Positions 11,702-22,431 of a DNA stretch of 64,000 bases are shown here, one piece after another. Origin of the DNA: Endocalyx cinctus (taxonomy: Eukaryota > Ascomycota > Sordariomycetes > Amphisphaeriales > Apiosporaceae). The notes beneath the pieces were generated by a model. That model was not told where the DNA came from. It worked only from the letters and a program-made list of their open reading frames with translations, and did not search any database. A program made the position numbers and the translations under genes. How positions within the stretch are numbered: the stretch's first letter is position 1; every line of letters begins with the position of its first letter. The DNA is taken from the NCBI GenBank assembly GCA_001600455.1, contig BCKC01000007.1:1242019-1306018 (forward strand). Reading direction: 5' to 3'.

Positions 11702-14322
11702 ATGAGTACACCAGCCTCACCGCCTCCTACTACCATAGTACCCGCCCAACTGGGCTTCCTCGCCATCTATAATCCTTCTTTAGGAGCTACCGACGAGACC
11801 CTCGACGACCAGATTGCCTACTATGCCTCGGTTACCACCAAATCCCAAAAGCGTCGGAGACATCGCTCGCGCCGTGGGAAACCTATCGACGACGTCTCGC
11901 AGGACGAACGAAATGAGCGCTTGAGACAAATTGGCCTGGCCCAGGGTATGGTTGAGTTCAGTCGTGGCTTTTCGAGGGGTCGGTCCGTGGATACTATCGA
12001 GACGGAGAAGAGCAGAGTCGTTTTACACGAATTAGAGCCTGGTTGGTGGATTCTTGCCGTAAGTGAAGACGTATTCTACCTCCTGGACGAGACTAATATC
12101 GTAATTTTTTCATGTCCGTGTAGTCTATCGATCTGACAAAACTGCCCCTCCCTCCGAGACTCGGCGCGTCAACTTCGAACCGGTCCGATGATCTGTCTGA
12201 AAATGTCGAGTATTCCTCTCGCGAAGTCAAACCTGCCGCGCTGCTCCTGCAAGACTTATTACGCGCGCATTCGATTTTCCTATTACACCACTCCGCGTCC
12301 TTGAGTGCTCTTTTCGTGAAATCGAAACGGTCAAAGTTTCTCAGCATACTCGGTCGATATTGGGACTTGTTTCTCTCCACCTGGGATGTCATGCTTCATG
12401 GTAACCCGGCCGATCACATCATTAGCGGCATCAAGGTCGCAGCGTGCGGGGAACTCGGCGTAGGTGTTGGCGAAGAGGATCGCGGGAGCGGCGAAAGAGA
12501 GGTTCTCGAAGGGTTTGTCGATAGAGTCGAGGGTCTAGTAGACCTGATCGTGTCGAAATTCGGTTCCGCCGATGAAGGGGAACTTAAGGAGAAAGATAAA
12601 CCGACGGAAGACGGTATTTCTATGACGGAAAACTGGCTTGGCACATCAGAAGAACCCGGTGCTGAGGACGGTGCTATTTTCCTTGGTGTTGGGGCGCTAT
12701 CTCGGAAATCCATCCGTGATATCACTTATTGGGTGGAAGATCTTTATACGTGGGGCGAAAATGCGTATGGAGTCAAGGACAGCGTCACCTCGACACGCGA
12801 GAATCGGAGATCCCGGAAGCATCAGCATCACAGTCACAGTGAATCTAAGGGAATGGGTATTCCTTCAGAAAATCCAAGTAACACACTTGCTATCCCGCCC
12901 AACAACTCAAGTGTTAACCCTTCTAAATCACCTGGCACCAACGACGAGTCTCCATCTGGCAGCTCCCCGTGCGTAGTAGTCGAGCCTACTAAGGATGAAA
13001 CAGGAATGGATAAGTTTATGACCTATCTTAGGATGGGTTATGGCACGCACTGGACTCTAGGAGGCTCCACCCCTGCCGAGCCCGCGAAGAACCAAGGTGA
13101 ATTAGTACCGGCAACGGCGAATGAGCAACAAATCCCCGCGAGGGGAGAATCAAGACAGCTTTCGAATGTGAGTGACCACGTTGCTCACTATCTCATCGGA
13201 CTCAAAGGCAACGTTGAGGAGAACGATAGCGATCCTCAGTCCGATAACCTATCCAACGGGGAAGAAAGCGAATACAGCTCGCGGGTACTATTACGAACCT
13301 TGACTCTGGAACTCGAAAGGAACAGTAAATCCATGGCCGAGATGATGCAAGATCTAGGGAGCCAAGACAGGGAACTACGCACCACCAAGAGCGGGGGAAA
13401 GGATCCGACAGATCCCGGATCGCACTTTGATAGTCAGGACAGGAATAAGACGGAGAAGTTGAGAGTAGTAGTTTACGTCAACAAGCCGTTCATATTCACG
13501 TTTCTCTTCAAGAACCGGACGGATTCTCTTGCCTGGGACGGCTTATACAAGTCTCTACATCACCAGCTTGCGCCACTGAAGAAGCCTCTTTTGATTTCGA
13601 CAACCTATCGACCGGAGAAACCTGATTCGGGTTCCAATATCTTCGATCTCGTCTGGGACCCCGAAACTATGACGATACACTCCACGATACCAAACATTCC
13701 GACCCCGGTTGAACAAATCATGCTTACCCGAGAGGGCAGAGAAAATGAACTAGTCTGGACCAGGGCTGAGGCAATTAACACGCACAACCAAATTCTTAAC
13801 ACTTATATTTCGACTCTAAGTGATCACTGTGCGCAGGAGAGAACGTGCAAGACAAATCGGGGATGGTGGATCGTCTGGAGGAGGATTTTAGATAAGGACA
13901 CAGAAGATCCCGAGCATACAATCACCGAGGAGCCAATCATCGAGGAAGAGGAAGAGGAGGATAAGGAATTTGATGAAGAAGCAACCGCTAAGAAAAATGC
14001 GACGGCATCTACTTCGGGTCTTCCTTTCCCGATAGCTCTGCAGCCTGGTGAATCGGACGATAGTCGCGAATCTAACGTGACCGGGGTATCAACAACTTCA
14101 ACGGGTATATCACGAGCGAGAGTCAAAAAGGAGATTATCCTCATCCGTCGCGAGAGAGGCAGCGGCATGTTTGGGCTCAGACGTGGGAGTGTCGATCCAG
14201 GCCTCGCGGGCCTTGCCGGAGACGACGTGAATGCCGGAAGCGGGAACTCGGGTAGACTGACCCATGGTATTGGTGTTGATACGACGAGATACATCGAGGG
14301 GTTGTTAAAATTGGGGCGATAA
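11702..14322 (+). CDS. CCZ1: Vacuolar fusion protein CCZ1 homolog (about 851 aa)
   Basis: Exons are 11702-12058 and 12124-14322. The 65-bp intron has donor GTAAGT and acceptor TAG and joins in phase 0, giving WWILA followed by SIDLTKLPLP. Ccz1 pairs with Mon1 as the guanine-nucleotide exchange factor for the Rab7 GTPase Ypt7 on late endosomes, vacuoles and autophagosomes. The N-terminal longin-type segment is visible: AQLGFLAIYNPSLG near residue 16, then ETLDDQIAYYAS and ERLRQIGLAQGMVEFSRGF around residues 80-100. The middle is Ser/Asn-rich and disordered. The C-terminal half has further folded segments (VYVNKPFIFTFLFKNRTDSL, WWIVWRRI) split by an acidic Glu-rich loop. The start is the first ATG of the conserved N-terminus. 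Identification rests on recognised N-terminal family motifs. Confidence 0.88.
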
Positions 14323-16202
14323 AGCGAGACTGTTACGTGTGAATTGATGGTTTTTGCTTTCTTTTCTTTTCTTTTTTTTTTTATCAGTATGCCTGTTTTC
14401 CTTTTTCATTGGCGAGGATAGAGATGCATGGCTACGCGAAATGGATATGGTACGGAATCAACAGATGGTTGTTGTCATCGGAATACCCTTTCTTTTTATA
14501 GAAATTTCAAAGACTTGCTAGAGTCTGGTAAAAAGGGGTTTGAACAAAATAAGTTCTTAGTGGAGTTCAATGGTTTTCTTGTTTTGAGTTGTCCCTACGA
14601 TTGCATGAATGAATGAACGAGAAGAAACGAACAAATATAAACAAATTATCAATAAAGTTTTCATTTTTATATTTACCCATTTGTGTTGAGTAGAATATAC
14701 ACGTGCGTACGTTGACAGGTTGGAATATTAAAATGAGAGGATTGGGAATAAACCCTCTGTGTAGCTGGAAATCAACGGGTTTTACCTGAGATACTGTACC
14801 ACCAACACTTGGTACTTGTAACAATTTCCTGTATCATCGTATTTCTGACGCGGTACTTAATATGTTCTTAGGTTGTTTGATATGTTTCTCTTGGCAGTTA
14901 TCGGGTCGGTCACATATCTACAAAGTAAGTTCGTCGGATAGGCATCCTATCGGTAAGCATAAAAGCTTAGATGAGCACCTAGGTGAGTTAGGCTGAACGA
15001 AAGAAATAAGGGTCATGTTTCGCTTTTATCATGATATTTACTCTAACATATTTGATACTCTCCAAGAGCGACGTAAAAGACGAGATATATAGATGAATGG
15101 TAATATATCACCACCAGCATCTTAAGAATCACCTATTGATTGAACCGATACGCGAAGGTGGCGATACTACCTTAAGGTATCATGCATAAGTAAGATAGTG
15201 TTACCGGTATGTAACGACATGCAAGGACGGTGATAGGGTGCTTCCCCTAGATCTATTGAGACGTTACGGTAGAAGCCGTTGAAGGAAGAAGAGGAAGAAG
15301 CTTCAGCCTTAGTCTGAGCTTATTCGATAACTTTGTCTTAACGACGTATGATACTCGAGCCTGAGGCACGTCATCTCGGAAAAGGAACATTAAGCACCAA
15401 GAGAATCGCAGTCAAATTGTTTGTGAGCAGAACTCATTTCCCCGGATACGAATACTGGGATAGGGAAATCTTATTTCTCACGCAACACAGCCTTCAGCCT
15501 GTCGCCTAGACATATCAAACGCACAAACTCTCCGTTCACGTATCATCACATCGTTCAAACTTTGTACCACGAGTTTTTAAAAAAGGAAAAAAAAAGGCTC
15601 TTAAAATTTTGTGTGCCCAAGTCGGGATTAAATAAAGTATATACACACATCTTACGACGTACAATAAAACATCTCTCGAAATTGTTCGTTTCGCCAGATA
15701 TTTTACTTCCGTCGATAAGACGACAAGAATCGAAGATTTTTTTTTATATATAAAACAAAAAAAAAAAAAACAAGAAAAATATTTCTCCCCAAGTCTAGAA
15801 TGAACCAAACCTTTTGTTTTCTCCTTTTTCTTTATACAGAGAAGAAAAAAAAAAGTCTGAATTTCGCCTGTTTCCCAGTTGTTGTTCTTTTATTTTATTT
15901 TATTTTTTTTATATGTTGAAACGCTTTCCTTTCCCATCCCTGATGCCGGCTTCGAAAGAAAAATTAAGAAACGTCCCTTTGAAAAGAAGAATGTACATAA
16001 AAAGTTCGTATATATATATAACTTCTTTTCTCTCTTTTTTTCTTTTATATATATCCTTGTAAAATGTGGGCATAGCGCGTACCGACGTTGTTTAAATGTC
16101 GTTTCATCTCGTACATCTTTTTTGATCCGCTACCACCTTAACTCAACCCTCTCGACGCCAAAAAGGTTTTTTTTTATGGAAGAAAAAAAAACGAAACGCC
16201 GT
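14323..16202. other. intergenic, no gene seen
   Basis: This AT-rich stretch separates the 3' end of CCZ1 from the 3' end of the secreted DPBB gene on the opposite strand. It contains poly-T and poly-A tracts (14369-14383, 15760-15774, 15849-15856). No coding segment or structural RNA was recognised. Confidence 0.6.
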
Positions 16203-17072
16203 TTAGTTGATCCACCAAGTCCCCTCGAGACGACCGCCGTCGGTGGAGCCGAAGAGGTCGATAAAGGCGTGGGGCGTGACGTCGATGGCGAAGCCGCTGC
16301 AGCCGCCGCAGCGGTCGCGGATGGTGGCGGTCGTGGTGTCGCCCGAGGGCGCGAGGATGGTGATGGTCTTGTCGCAGAGCGGGTGCGCCGGCTCGTTGAG
16401 GCCGAAGCTCGTCGCGGTGCTGATGGCGTCCCAGAAGGCGTGCGGGATCGCGACGATGTTCTCGGTGTCGTCCTTGCCGGTGTCGTCGTACCCGCAGGCG
16501 CCGAGCGCGACGTTGTAGTACGTCACGTCGCCGGCGTGCTTGACGTCGGTCTGGATCCCGTCGGTGTCGGTGCTGGCGCCGCTGCTGCCGGTGCTTTCGG
16601 TGCTGACCTCGGTGGAGGTGGGCGCGGCCGAGGATGTAGAAGTAGAAGTGGTGGGAGCTACTTCGACGGCGGCGGAGGTGGTCGTCGTAGGCGCCACGAC
16701 GACGGGAGCGGCTTGAGAAGTGCTAGTCGTGGTGGGGACGGCCTGGATGGTGGGCTCCTCGACGACGGCGGAAGAGGAGGACGTCGAAGTGGTGGTAGGC
16801 GCGGCGGCGGCGGCGCTGGACGAGGCCGCCGAAGACTCGAAGAACTGGCCGGGCGAGTTGGCCGCGGACGAAGGCGCGTGGCTGGGCTGGATGGTCTGGG
16901 TGGAGTCGTCGTCGATGAGGACGGTGGCGGTCTCCCAGACGGTCTCCCACTCGGTCACGAGCTCGCGCTTCTCGACCTCCCGCTTGGCGTGCGGGTGCTG
17001 GTGGTGGTGGCCGTGAGGCTGGGCGGCGACGAGGCCGGCGAAGAGGTAAGCAGCGACGGATGCGGACTTCAT
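16203..17072 (-). CDS. Secreted double-psi beta-barrel (RlpA-like/Asp f 7-like) protein, 289 aa
   Basis: A single exon starts at ATG 17072. Residues 1-18 form a signal peptide ending LVAA before a His-rich segment and a Kex2-like Lys-Arg site (HPHAKREVEKRE). Residues of about 60-170 are Ser/Thr/Ala-rich and probably O-glycosylated. The C-terminal ~110 residues form the RlpA-like double-psi beta-barrel: AGDVTYYNVALGACGYDDT, HPLCDKTITI, then TIRDRCGGCSGFAIDVTPHA with paired cysteines, ending in WWIN. Similar fungal proteins (Asp f 7-type, loosely expansin- or barwin-like) are extracellular or wall-associated, usually with no proven enzymatic activity. The coding region is much more GC-rich than its surroundings, which makes the opposite strand stop-free over the whole gene. 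Expected location is the cell wall or secretome. Confidence 0.85.
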   Translation of the reverse strand: MKSASVAAYLFAGLVAAQPHGHHHQHPHAKREVEKRELVTEWETVWETATVLIDDDSTQTIQPSHAPSSAANSPGQFFESSAASSSAAAAAPTTTSTSSSSAVVEEPTIQAVPTTTSTSQAAPVVVAPTTTTSAAVEVAPTTSTSTSSAAPTSTEVSTESTGSSGASTDTDGIQTDVKHAGDVTYYNVALGACGYDDTGKDDTENIVAIPHAFWDAISTATSFGLNEPAHPLCDKTITILAPSGDTTTATIRDRCGGCSGFAIDVTPHAFIDLFGSTDGGRLEGTWWIN

Positions 17073-19053
17073 TTTTGATTTTGTTGTTTTAGGTTTTTTA
17101 TTTAACGTGCAAAAATGATGATCAATATAAAACGATCCAGAGGTTCCAGCTGGTGGGTAAATTGATAATAATAAAAAATCAACCTGGCTTTCTTCTGCAG
17201 GCGTAAAGTAAAGACTTTGTTTGAAAATTTTTCTTTTGTTTTAGTCTTCTCTTAAATCTTTATTGTCACTGGGAGATCGAATCAAGTCGAGTTAAATGTG
17301 TGAATCACTGAAACACAGATTTCTTTTTTGTTGTTGATGTTGATGAGATCGATTGTCTATGAGTTCACTCAAGAATCTTTTTTTTCCTCGTGGTTGGATT
17401 GTCAAAGAATGTGACGAGCAGTAGTAGTTGATAATATATTTTTGGGAAGAAATGAATGGATACGGTGAGCACTGCTCAAGAAATTTGAGTAAACAAAAAA
17501 ATGAATGAATATACGAGGTGGGTTTAGAGAGTGGAAATGAGGGAGAGAAATATAATAAATGAAAGGGAGCGGTCCGGGGGGTAAAGTAGTCTTTTTATTT
17601 GATCTGGATAGGGACGGGGGGATGGGAGGGAAATCAACGCAAGGTGAACCCAGGGTGAAGAAGCCCTAGGGACGGGGCTCAGAGGCTGTTTGGCTGGGTC
17701 TGAGCTGAATTGAACAACTCCTCTTTTTTTTTTCTGTGTATAAACCCAAGGAAACAAGGAAAAAAAAAAAAGAAGAAAATAAATTAAACAAACGAGATCC
17801 CGAGGAGGCTAAGCAAAATTAGGAATTGATCACCTTCTCGAAAGAGAAAGTCAAGTAGGTAATTGGATGATCCTACATCCTTCCACAACAGCGTTGTCTC
17901 TCACAGGTCATATTGGACTTGAAACAAGCGGCTTAGGTTACTATTACAAACAGCATGTAGTTGGTGACATATTCACGCCCAAGTTTTCTGTTTTCCTTCC
18001 CCCTTTTTTTTTGTTTTTATTTTTATCTCATAATATTTTTTTTTTGTTTCATGAATACCATGATTTCTTCTCTTCTCTATTCGAGTCAAGAGGGATTCTT
18101 GTGGATTCTTACACAACGGGCTTTGTTACTACGGACGAGTCGTTTAAACATAAATACCTACTATGTATTATATACGCTATGAATCAGAAAGTGGGTAGAC
18201 ATGAATGAAACAAAACAGGTCAAAACCTAACAGTACAGAGAGAGGAGAATGAGAGAGTGAGAGAAAAAAAAAAACACAAGAGTCCAAGACATGAAGCAAG
18301 GAAACGTGGGCGGATAGATTTGGCACGGAATACTGACCCGGTCAGTCTACTGCAGGGTTAACTGACAAGGAGAGATACGCTAAAATGGGGGAAATGCAAG
18401 GTACGGACAGTGAAGTGACCGAAGAACCAATAAGGAGATTCGAACGACATAAGTATACTGTAGTATAATACTTTAGTATATCTGTAAGTAGCGTAGTAGA
18501 TTCTAGTTTAAAAAAGGTACATTTACCCCTGAATAAATATGGATAATGAATAATAATAAAAAGAAACATAAGCTCTTATGCTATGCAGTCAGGCAGTCAG
18601 GCAGTCAGGCAATATAATACTACGCCTGCACGTTAAATTTGTAAAAGAAGCACGTCAAGGAAATAAACTATGCGGTTCCTGTCGATCATATTCTCTTTTT
18701 TTTGGTATTGCTTAATATCCGTAATATCGTTCATTAAACAAAAACTTGAACCCGATCAGACGAACAGAGAATACCTAGTAGAGCATAGCCACCGCAAAGA
18801 TTATTAGAACTCTATTATATCGGTGTACTATTCATATACCTTATACACAGTATACGATACACTTCCAATATGTAGGTCTAGTGTAATTACACCATCTCTT
18901 TAGCATGATGCTTGTACCACTTCATTGGTGAGAACAGAGTAATAGCTGGTAACACATTTTAATACATAGTACATCGACAAACAGCATAGACCCTGAAACC
19001 GCTGAACAGAACTTTTTAGTTAGCGTATTGCTATACTAGTAACTCAAACCAAG
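17073..19053. other. intergenic upstream of the DPBB gene
   Basis: The part next to 17073 must hold the promoter and leader of the minus-strand secreted protein; it is rich in short A and T runs, and no certain TATA element is seen. The remainder is AT-rich with an 8-bp tandem repeat at 18585-18610. No gene is supported. Confidence 0.55.
18585..18610 (+). repeat. 8-bp tandem repeat (GCAGTCAG)
   Basis: Just over three perfect copies of GCAGTCAG stand in tandem. The stretch is non-coding. Confidence 0.9.
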
Positions 19054-19305
19054 TCATGGGTGATATGATGGTCCTCCGACAGAGATCTGAGCGTTGTCTG
19101 GGTTCTTAAATAGTGCGTCGACGGTATGAGCGATTCGAATAAGACCAGCTACCGCTAGAAAGAACGAGAGGTAACCGATCGACGGTATGAAATACTCCGT
19201 CACTTGAACCTAAAAAAAAGATCGATTCAACAACCGGTCTTCAGTGGGGAGAAATATACATATGTGTATACATACGCAAAAGTATTTTATTACTGTGTAT
19301 TTCAT
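19054..19305 (-). CDS. possible small membrane protein, two exons (about 61 aa)
   Basis: The minus-strand segment 19209-19054 begins after a poly-T/AG acceptor and encodes 51 residues with a clear hydrophobic helix (FIPSIGYLSFFLAVAGLIRI), then AHTVDALFKNPDNAQ and a VGGPSYHP tail before TGA. Its composition is unlike the surrounding non-coding frames. A consistent minimal model adds 19305-19276 (ATG, 10 codons) through a 66-bp intron with donor GTATGT at 19275, joining in phase 0. The true 5' end may instead lie further upstream, for example near an ATG-plus-GTAAGC exon at about 20667. The C-terminal exon is fairly convincing; the first exon is uncertain. I cannot name the function. Confidence 0.38.
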
Positions 19306-19377
19306 CGTTGTTGGCATTAAAAGTAAGTGGGCACAATACCCACTTCCCTACTGCTGTACAAGTCGTGCCAACAACGA
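19305..19377. repeat. nested inverted repeat (12-bp outer, 7-bp inner arms)
   Basis: TCGTTGTTGGCA at 19305-19316 is perfectly complementary to TGCCAACAACGA at 19366-19377. Between them, AAGTGGG (19325-19331) pairs with CCCACTT (19339-19345) around a 7-base loop. The structure could form a cruciform or an RNA stem. It overlaps the proposed start codon of the small membrane-protein model by one base. Confidence 0.8.
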
Positions 19378-20995
19378 CAATACTTGTTACTTGTTAGACG
19401 TTTGGACGGTCAGCGAATAAGATGCAAAAGTTTACGTGAAAGAAAAGTTATTTTTTCTCTAGTTTAGCATCTGTGAAACGGTTTCGTTGGTTTGAATCAA
19501 CGACATCAATCCTATTTCTGGGATACATCAACTTGCTTTTTTTTTTTTCCTTTTTTTCTTTTCTTTCTTGTGTGTTCGGACTCGGCTCGGTTAAAGTTAG
19601 CCACTTTGTCATCGAATTGCCAACTTTTTCTTTGGTGAGCGGTAAAATAACTGCTGCTGACGCATTGAAATAAACTCAGTGAAATGGATAGATCCTAAAA
19701 GCATCCGTAATCCCCCCCTTTTTTCCCCTTCAACCCATACTATTCGTAAGCACGGAAATCATCTATATTTATGCCAACCTTAATGAATTATCGGTACGCG
19801 AAGAAGTGCACGAAAGGGACTTTTTGCAAGGGAGGGGGGAATACGAGCTCGAGCTTTTGAATCTTATTTGCGTGTACAACCAGGTATTCCTACGTGGCTT
19901 GTCGATAATCCCCAAGTCACTTGTGATTCGATTACTTACCCTCTCTGTCTAAGGATGAATCCGGAAAAGGAGACAGGATGATAGGTAGGCTGTGCTGAAT
20001 ACTCGTAAAATGTGATTAACATCAACAACCATGTTGTTACTAGCAACTTCTTCGCCGAATAAGTGCAAAAGATGCTCCCCAAGTCAACTATATAATTGCA
20101 TGAGTTATGTTTTAAAGTGGTCCGATAATGCAGAAAATGCTGCATAGATTCTATCGACATCTTAACAACTAGTATGCGTTATTTACCTAGATCAATCGTG
20201 AGAAGTACTACACATATGCTGTTTTCGAGAGTCATTAGCTCATAAAGAAATGCAGTTTAACTAAAGAAAGAACCAATCCGATTCTAAGCCACTAAGCCCC
20301 AGCATTTGGTTAAGTCGTCTCTTTCTTCGCTGACTATGTCATGCAAAACAAGAGGAGAAGATTGCGTTCGGTTTGACCTCACTCGCTCATCCGGGGTAAT
20401 GCGCACCGCATTGTCAGTTACACCATTCCGGGGTTTGAGTTGATCGAATTAAATTTATTGAACAAAAAAAAAAAAAGACGAAGAAGACACACTTCTTTGG
20501 ACGCTATGGATTTGTGATGGATAGATAGATTCGTAAGCATGAAAACTAGTCAAGTTCAAAAAAAGCAACATATAACTGCTAAACATCGATAAACTCGTGA
20601 ATGATCGAAGTGTATATGGTGCCTGTGTGTTTGATATATTGCTTACCCTGGCGAATATTGATTTCCCATTCACGAACCGGAACCCAACAAGGCGACGAAA
20701 GTAAGTACGTGCTCATGACGAATCAGACCACCCATCTATCTCCAAACTAGCGGATGGAATGTTACAACGTGTGGTGGTTCTAGCCAATGCTAGGCATACA
20801 AATTCCGTGTTTACCTTATGAAAAATCTCCAAATGCTCCTATTTTATTTATTTACCCCGCCCGTACACATTTATCTATGCATCCGTTTACCTACCTACCT
20901 ACCTACCTACCCTCACTCTTCCCAAAAACGCCACGCTTCGTTTAAAAAAAACATTTACTAAAAGAAAAGGGAAGAGAATCGTCTACTGCATAGCA
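19378..20995. other. intergenic, no firm gene
   Basis: No long coding segment is visible. An ATG followed by seven codons and a GTAAGC donor on the minus strand near 20667-20640 could be a first exon, but no matching second exon was found. A TACC tetranucleotide run lies at 20888-20911. The last bases adjoin the 3' end of EFM6. Confidence 0.5.
20888..20911 (+). repeat. TACC tetranucleotide microsatellite
   Basis: Six tandem TACC units in non-coding DNA just beyond the EFM6 stop codon. Confidence 0.9.
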
Positions 20996-22431
20996 TCACT
21001 CCTTCTCATCCCCGTCCCCGGAAACCGCACCCTCATCCCTCCCCATCCCCATCCCCATCCCCTTCCCCATCCCCTTCCCCATCCCTTTCCCCGCCTCCGC
21101 CCTCTTCCTAACGGCGTACAAGAACAAGCCCTCGCGCGCGAAGACGGGCCTGTCGACGTCCTCGAGGTCCGCGACGTCGAAGATCTTGCGGGCCTTCTTG
21201 ACGAACTGGAGGTCCGCCCTGCGCCTCTTCTTGAAGCAGAAGTAGACGGTCGCGTCCGGGCAGAGGCCGAGCAGGTCCGTCAGGGTCGACAGCAGGAGCG
21301 GGAAGGCCGGCTCGAAGTAGACGCAGTCGGCCGCGAGGATCACGTTCGGCCGGAGGGACGCGATCGACGGCGGGAGGGGTTCGCCCCTACGGTTAGGGTT
21401 AGGGTTAGGGTGAGTTTACGTATTATTCATACTGGGGGATTTTGTGCATATGTAAGGGTACAAAAAAGGTGAAGTGGATGGAAGTTGAAAAAAAAAAAGA
21501 AAGAAAGAAAGAAATCATGCGCGGACTTGAGCGAGTGAGTGCGTTTTCGGGTATGCATATACATATATATATATATGAAATACATACTCGGGAAAGAGAT
21601 TGAATGATCCTGCTAATGGACAAGAGAACACATAGCGTAAATAAAAAAGCCCACTTACCAGTTTAGCAACTCGGCCTTGACTTTACCCCCGAGATCGTTG
21701 AGTTCGATATTATGCTTCATCAAATCGAACATTTCCATCTGGTCCGTGACGTAGAGAGGGTGTTCATCCCCAAGGGCGCATCCCTTCGCGACCGCCAGTC
21801 CCACCAGTCCACCGCCGGCGCCTAGTTCGAGACTATTTTTTTTTTTTCGTTGGTTAGCAATAAAGTAATCATTTAGTCGATTTTTGACTTGATTCATGCG
21901 AACCGGCGAAGCTCCATTATTATCCACCAAGATGGGAATAAAGCAAGTTTATAAAACGACGGGGAAAAAAAAAGAGGAGAAAAGGGGCCGTGTGGAAAAT
22001 CGCCACCTTACGTATAGACTACTCAAAGATAGTTGAAAAAGAGAAGAGAAGGGGGGAACAAAAAAAATAACTCACATTCTTGACTCCTTCAAATCATTCC
22101 GATGATACCTCAACATATGTTTAGCCAAAACCATACCCGCGGGCCATAGCTGGCCTCCGCACCCGGAACTCAGGTCCTCGCGCAGCTTGAGAGGGTTATC
22201 GCTCAGCAGACCCGAGAAGTCCGTCTCCGTCGTCCCGGCCGCCTTGTATTCCGGCAGCGGGGTAAAGTCCTCGGCCAGGGCCAAAGGGGAGAATTCCGGC
22301 GAAGGCGAGCGCGACGTCGCCGACGGTAAGTCGTGGCCCTCTGAGGTTGTCGGCGACGGTGAAATGGCCGTGACGGTGGTCTTGACGCCGTTGTCGGCTT
22401 TGGCGTCCGTACTACTAGGTATTCTTATCAT
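20996..22431 (-). CDS. EFM6: Protein-lysine N-methyltransferase EFM6 homolog (306 aa, three exons)
   Basis: Exons are 22431-22076, 21832-21659 and 21386-20996; all phases match (118 codons + 2, 1 + 57 codons + 2, 1 + 130 codons). Efm6 is the METTL21-type SAM-dependent methyltransferase that modifies a lysine of translation elongation factor eEF1A. Motif I reads ILELGAGGGLVGLAVAKG (about 119-136), the post-I acidic segment is YVTDQ, a TrpGlyGluPro motif spans the second splice (177-180), and ILAADCVYFEPAFPLL (193 on) is the family signature, followed by FKKRRRADLQF. The first 60 residues are Ser/Thr/Pro-rich and disordered. The last ~30 residues are a Gly/Met/Lys repeat encoded by a C-rich minisatellite. 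The ATG at 22431 is the first in-frame ATG and has an ACC context. The gene is divergent from AXL2. Confidence 0.88.
21035..21096. repeat. C-rich hexamer/12-mer minisatellite inside the EFM6 3' end
   Basis: Tandem CCCCAT and CCCCTT hexamers encode alternating Gly-Met and Gly-Lys residues at the EFM6 C-terminus. The repeat is likely length-variable and lies after the catalytic domain. Confidence 0.8.
21393..21410 (+). repeat. interstitial telomere-like repeat (TTAGGG)3 in EFM6 intron 2
   Basis: Three perfect TTAGGG units, the usual fungal telomere repeat, lie just inside the 3' end of EFM6 intron 2 (21387-21658). Read on the gene strand they are CCCTAA units, each giving the fungal branch-point consensus CTAAC, placed 6, 12 and 18 bases before the AG acceptor. 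Confidence 0.9.

Noticed and set aside
15879..17078. 399-codon plus-strand ORF across the secreted DPBB gene
   Set aside because: The Gly/Arg/Val-rich translation is the antisense shadow of a GC-rich coding strand; the minus strand has a signal peptide and a known domain.
20640..20667. ATG plus seven codons and GTAAGC donor on the minus strand, possible first exon of the small membrane gene
   Set aside because: No intermediate exon joins it in phase to 19209; splicing it directly would give an immediate stop.
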